DNA from: Alphaproteobacteria bacterium
Lineage (GTDB): Bacteria > Pseudomonadota > Alphaproteobacteria > Rhodospirillales > Rhodospirillaceae
Direction of reading: 5' to 3'
Assembly (NCBI GenBank): GCA_015228695.1
Contig: JADGDA010000084.1
Coordinates: 1 to 9,500 of the forward strand
Length of the DNA stretch: 9,500 nt
The position numbers were made by a program, and so were the translations under genes. Under the pieces are notes generated by a model. The model saw only the letters and a program-made list of their open reading frames with translations. It had not been told where the DNA came from and did not search any database. Within the stretch, counting starts at the first letter, position 1; every line of letters starts with the position of its first letter. Below are positions 7,450-9,500 of this stretch, piece after piece.

Positions 7450-8460
7450 TCATCCTTTCCTGTCGCCGTGCCACGCCTCGGGGCGGGCGGCCCCATTATG
7501 CAAACTCGCCCCCTCCGGCGCAACCGTGGCAGGGCCGTTGAGGCCCCGGACAAAGAACCAGATCAGCCCGCCGGGAAGGGTGCCGAGGGTCATCGTCAGG
7601 CCGAACAGGACCGACAGGGCCAGCGCCTGCTCCGGCGGGATGCCGATGAACCCGAACGCCGTCACCATCGCCCCTTCGCGGACCCCCCAACCGGCGATCG
7701 AAATGGGGATGGTCATGATCAGGATCACCGGCGGCACCAGAACCACGCAGTCCACGAAGGTCACCCCCATCCCAAGCCCGAGCGCAAGGACATAGACCAC
7801 CAGCGACAGATTGACATGGCCCAGGACGGCAAAGACCAGAACCGCGACGGAACTGCGGGGGGAAAGGAACAGACGCCGGGTATCGCCCGCCACATACCCC
7901 ATGGCGCGCACGAGCCGCCACCGGTGCAGACGGCCCGGCAACTGGTCGAGAACCATCAGGACCCCGACGCCGAGGACGCCCAGGACGGCCAGGACCGGAA
8001 AGACATAGACGGCGGGATTGTCGCCGATCCGGCTGAACAGGAGCGGCTCGGTCAGAGTCACCAGGAAAAACAGGCCGAGCAGGGTTGCCACCCGCTCCAG
8101 AATCACCGAATTGACGGCGTGGACCAGGGTCAGCCCCGACTTGCGCGCCGTCCACATGCGCACGGCGTCGCCCCCCACCGCGCCGGGGAGAACCAGGCTG
8201 AAGAACATGCTCATGTAAAGCATGAGAAACGCATTGAGAAAAGACGGCGCGGGACCGAGCGCCTTCAGGGCCACCCGCCAGCGCAAGGCGCCGATCAGAT
8301 TCTGAAAAAGGCAGAGGAGGAGGGCGAGGCCGAACATCGCGGGAACGACGCTCCGTCCCCGCTCCCAGGCCGCGCCCAGATCCACCCCACGAAGGACGAA
8401 CCAGATGATGAAGCCCGAGAGCGCGAACTTGAGCACCCAAGGCAGCCATTTTCTCAACAT
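7450..8460 (-). CDS. Lysylphosphatidylglycerol synthase TM / flippase-like membrane protein
   Basis: The 336-aa polytopic protein has about eight hydrophobic segments (near residues 8-23, 39-58, 77-92, 116-136, 150-170, 205-228, 234-258, 281-303). It carries the signatures of the LPG_synthase_TM family (PF03706, UPF0104, the membrane half of MprF-like proteins): LRWR (59-62), LPGAVGGDAVR (91-101), LERV (121-124) and PISIAGWGVREGA (252-264). Stand-alone members lack the aminoacyl-transferase domain, as here. They are usually annotated as flippase-like or as helpers in polar-lipid or glycolipid export. The C-terminal 30 residues are hydrophilic. The ATG at 8460 has no good Shine-Dalgarno, only GC-rich sequence. 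The gene is translationally linked to ubiK and convergent with the glycosyltransferase operon. A role in flipping a lipid made by that operon is attractive but unproven. Confidence 0.85.
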   Translation of the reverse strand: MLRKWLPWVLKFALSGFIIWFVLRGVDLGAAWERGRSVVPAMFGLALLLCLFQNLIGALRWRVALKALGPAPSFLNAFLMLYMSMFFSLVLPGAVGGDAVRMWTARKSGLTLVHAVNSVILERVATLLGLFFLVTLTEPLLFSRIGDNPAVYVFPVLAVLGVLGVGVLMVLDQLPGRLHRWRLVRAMGYVAGDTRRLFLSPRSSVAVLVFAVLGHVNLSLVVYVLALGLGMGVTFVDCVVLVPPVILIMTIPISIAGWGVREGAMVTAFGFIGIPPEQALALSVLFGLTMTLGTLPGGLIWFFVRGLNGPATVAPEGASLHNGAARPEAWHGDRKG

Positions 8461-8621
8461 GCCGCGCCCGCGAATTGATGCGTGGGGCGTGCTTTAGCAC
8501 AAATCCGGGGGGAGGGAAGACAAAATACCGGCACCTCCGGGCCGCTTTATTTCCCCGTCATTCCGAAAAGGAATTGATGTACAATGGCCGGAAGAAGGAA
8601 CGGTGGCGAAGGGAGACGGCC
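8461..8621. other. Divergent intergenic region between the flippase-like gene and the GGDEF-like gene
   Basis: No gene is supported in these 161 bases. The plus-strand frame of the downstream gene stays open back to ATG 8475, but that extension has no family resemblance. A small inverted repeat ATTCC-GAAAA-GGAAT lies at 8560-8574. TACAAT at 8580-8585 resembles a -10 box, but the sequence 17 bp upstream (GTCATT) is a poor -35, so no promoter is claimed. Confidence 0.4.
8611..8616 (+). promoter_or_regulatory. Ribosome binding site for the GGDEF-like gene
   Basis: GGGAGA lies 5 nt before ATG 8622. It is the best Shine-Dalgarno in the open frame, so it selects this start over the upstream in-frame ATGs at 8475, 8478 and 8577. 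Confidence 0.65.
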
Positions 8622-9440
8622 ATGGCTGACCCCCCGGAACCGGACCCGGTGATCGGCTTTTCCGGCTATGCCCCAGGGACGCGGCAGGGCAGCGTTCGTC
8701 CCCGCCCGCGCAGGCCTCCCTACGAGTCCGACCCCCTTCCCCCCGCCGACAGCGCCGACGAGGTCTCGGTCCTGGGACTTCCGGAAAAGAGTCTGACGCC
8801 CGAGGTGTCCGCGGCGCTGCGCTCGCTGATGGACGAGATCGGGCGGTTGCGCTGGGAGATGTCCCGCGCCGTCCGCCGTCTGGTGCTCCAGGAACAGCAG
8901 GCGAGCCGGGACCCGGTCCTGCCGGTCCTGGGCCGGCGCGCGTTCATGCGGGAGCTGGGCGCGTTCATCGGACGGACCGACGTGGCCGGCGCGTTGGCTT
9001 TCTTCTATCTGGAGTCCTATGAACTTCTCCGGCGGACCCGGGGCCTCGCGGCGGCCGAGCAGGCGTTACGCCTGATGGCCTCGGCCCTGCTCGGCAGCGT
9101 CCGCGACACGGATCTGGTCGGAGCGGTCGGCGGCGGCGGGATCGCCGTCGCGCTGGTCGTCTCCGAGGCTCCGGGCGCCCGCTCCAAGGCAGACTCCCTG
9201 CTTGAGAGCCTCGGCAAGGTCACGTTCCATTGGGGCGACGAGGATCTGCCCCTCGACGCGAGTTGCGGCCTCCACGAGTTCGCGGCCGGGGAAACCGCCG
9301 AGGAAGCGCTGGCCGCGGCGGACACCGCGCTCCGGCTTTCGCCCCTGCGCCGGCGTCAGGCGATGATGTCGGGAAGCAGGCGGCTTTCCAGCCAGGCGAT
9401 TTCGTCCTTGAACAACAACTTGCGCTTTTTCAGCCGCTGA
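8622..9440 (+). CDS. Degenerate GGDEF-domain protein (probably not an active diguanylate cyclase)
   Basis: The predicted 272-aa cytoplasmic protein has a Pro/Arg-rich, probably disordered N-terminus (1-45), a helical segment (about 56-96: LTPEVSAALRSLMDEIGRLR) and a GGDEF fold from about 97. DPVLPVLGRRAFMREL (98-112) matches the D-x-LT-x-L-x-NRRxF entry motif. The metal-ligand Asp strand is FFYLESYELL (Tyr129 where Asp is expected), the substrate Asn-Asp pair is Arg137-Arg138, and the signature reads GGGGI (170-174) in place of GGDEF. All key catalytic positions are therefore lost. The product-inhibition motif RxxD survives as RDTD (161-164), five residues before the signature as in classical cyclases. 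Binding of c-di-GMP or a purely structural role is possible. The last ~28 residues are encoded opposite the DUF465 gene and do not look like a normal GGDEF ending. Coiled-coil N-terminus plus GGDEF is a common alphaproteobacterial layout. Confidence 0.75.
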   Translation: MADPPEPDPVIGFSGYAPGTRQGSVRPRPRRPPYESDPLPPADSADEVSVLGLPEKSLTPEVSAALRSLMDEIGRLRWEMSRAVRRLVLQEQQASRDPVLPVLGRRAFMRELGAFIGRTDVAGALAFFYLESYELLRRTRGLAAAEQALRLMASALLGSVRDTDLVGAVGGGGIAVALVVSEAPGARSKADSLLESLGKVTFHWGDEDLPLDASCGLHEFAAGETAEEALAAADTALRLSPLRRRQAMMSGSRRLSSQAISSLNNNLRFFSR

Positions 9441-9500
9441 AGCTGGATCTGATCGAACGGGGGCGACTCCATCAGCAGCGAGATGCGGGCGTCCAGTTCC
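9356..9500 (-). CDS. DUF465 (YdcH-like) small protein, 5' end outside the window
   Basis: The minus-strand frame is open from the right edge to TGA at 9358-9356, giving the last 47 residues. ELDARISLLMESPPFDQIQL followed by QRLKKRKLLFKDEIAWLESR matches the DUF465/YdcH pattern: a short helical hairpin whose second helix has LKKRKLxxKDEI. Proteins of this family are about 60-80 aa, so 15-30 residues including the start are missing. The function of the family is not established. The gene is convergent with the GGDEF-like gene, and the two reading frames overlap by 85 bp. Confidence 0.85.
   Translation of the reverse strand, partial: ELDARISLLMESPPFDQIQLQRLKKRKLLFKDEIAWLESRLLPDIIA

Noticed and set aside
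7468..8478. 336-codon plus-strand open frame opposite the flippase-like gene
   Set aside because: The product is a charged, His/Asp/Arg/Gln-rich sequence without motifs. The opposite strand encodes a recognisable membrane family of the same length.
8580..8585. TACAAT as a -10 promoter element
   Set aside because: There is no acceptable -35 at 16-18 bp, so it is left unclaimed.
8475..8621. N-terminal extension of the GGDEF-like protein from ATG 8475
   Set aside because: It has basic, unpatterned sequence and no ribosome site, whereas ATG 8622 has GGGAGA at 5 nt.

Overview
The window is GC-rich, densely coded bacterial DNA. It most likely comes from an alphaproteobacterium of the Rhodospirillales type (Magnetospirillum/Azospirillum-like). 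This rests on high GC in all genes, a UbiK-family protein with a long Ala/Arg/Lys tail, a DUF465 protein next to a GGDEF-type protein, and a large cadherin-like surface protein. The taxonomic call is an inference. No rRNA, tRNA, CRISPR array, insertion sequence or phage gene was seen.

Positions 1-2985 (minus strand) hold the 5' 995 codons of one very large gene that runs off the left edge. Its product has four tandem cadherin-like/tandem-95 type repeats, a linker domain, an embedded NlpC/P60- or CHAP-like cysteine hydrolase domain, another Ig-like domain and a PPC-like domain. It looks like an exported, probably type I-secreted, surface protein that may act on peptidoglycan.

Positions 2986-3282 form a divergent intergenic region. 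It contains the only clearly AT-rich island of the window, centred on a perfect 14-bp palindrome at 3082-3095. It probably carries promoters for the large gene on one side and the three-gene operon on the other.

Positions 3283-7101 (plus strand) form a tightly overlapping operon: a polytopic GT-C type membrane glycosyltransferase, a radical SAM protein with a SPASM-like second cysteine cluster, and a GT2 family glycosyltransferase with C-terminal membrane segments. The stop/start overlaps imply coordinated production. A coherent reading is that GT2 charges a lipid carrier with a sugar, GT-C uses the lipid-linked sugar on the outer face of the membrane, and the radical SAM enzyme modifies the sugar, lipid or acceptor. 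The substrate cannot be read from the sequence.

Positions 7108-8460 (minus strand, convergent with the operon) hold a two-gene unit: a lysylphosphatidylglycerol-synthase-TM/flippase-like membrane protein and, 3 nt downstream, a UbiK accessory factor of ubiquinone synthesis.

Positions 8622-9440 (plus strand) encode a GGDEF-type protein whose catalytic residues are lost (GGDEF replaced by GGGGI) while the inhibitory RxxD site is kept. Its 3' end overlaps, tail to tail, the last 85 bp of a minus-strand DUF465 (YdcH-like) gene that continues past the right edge.
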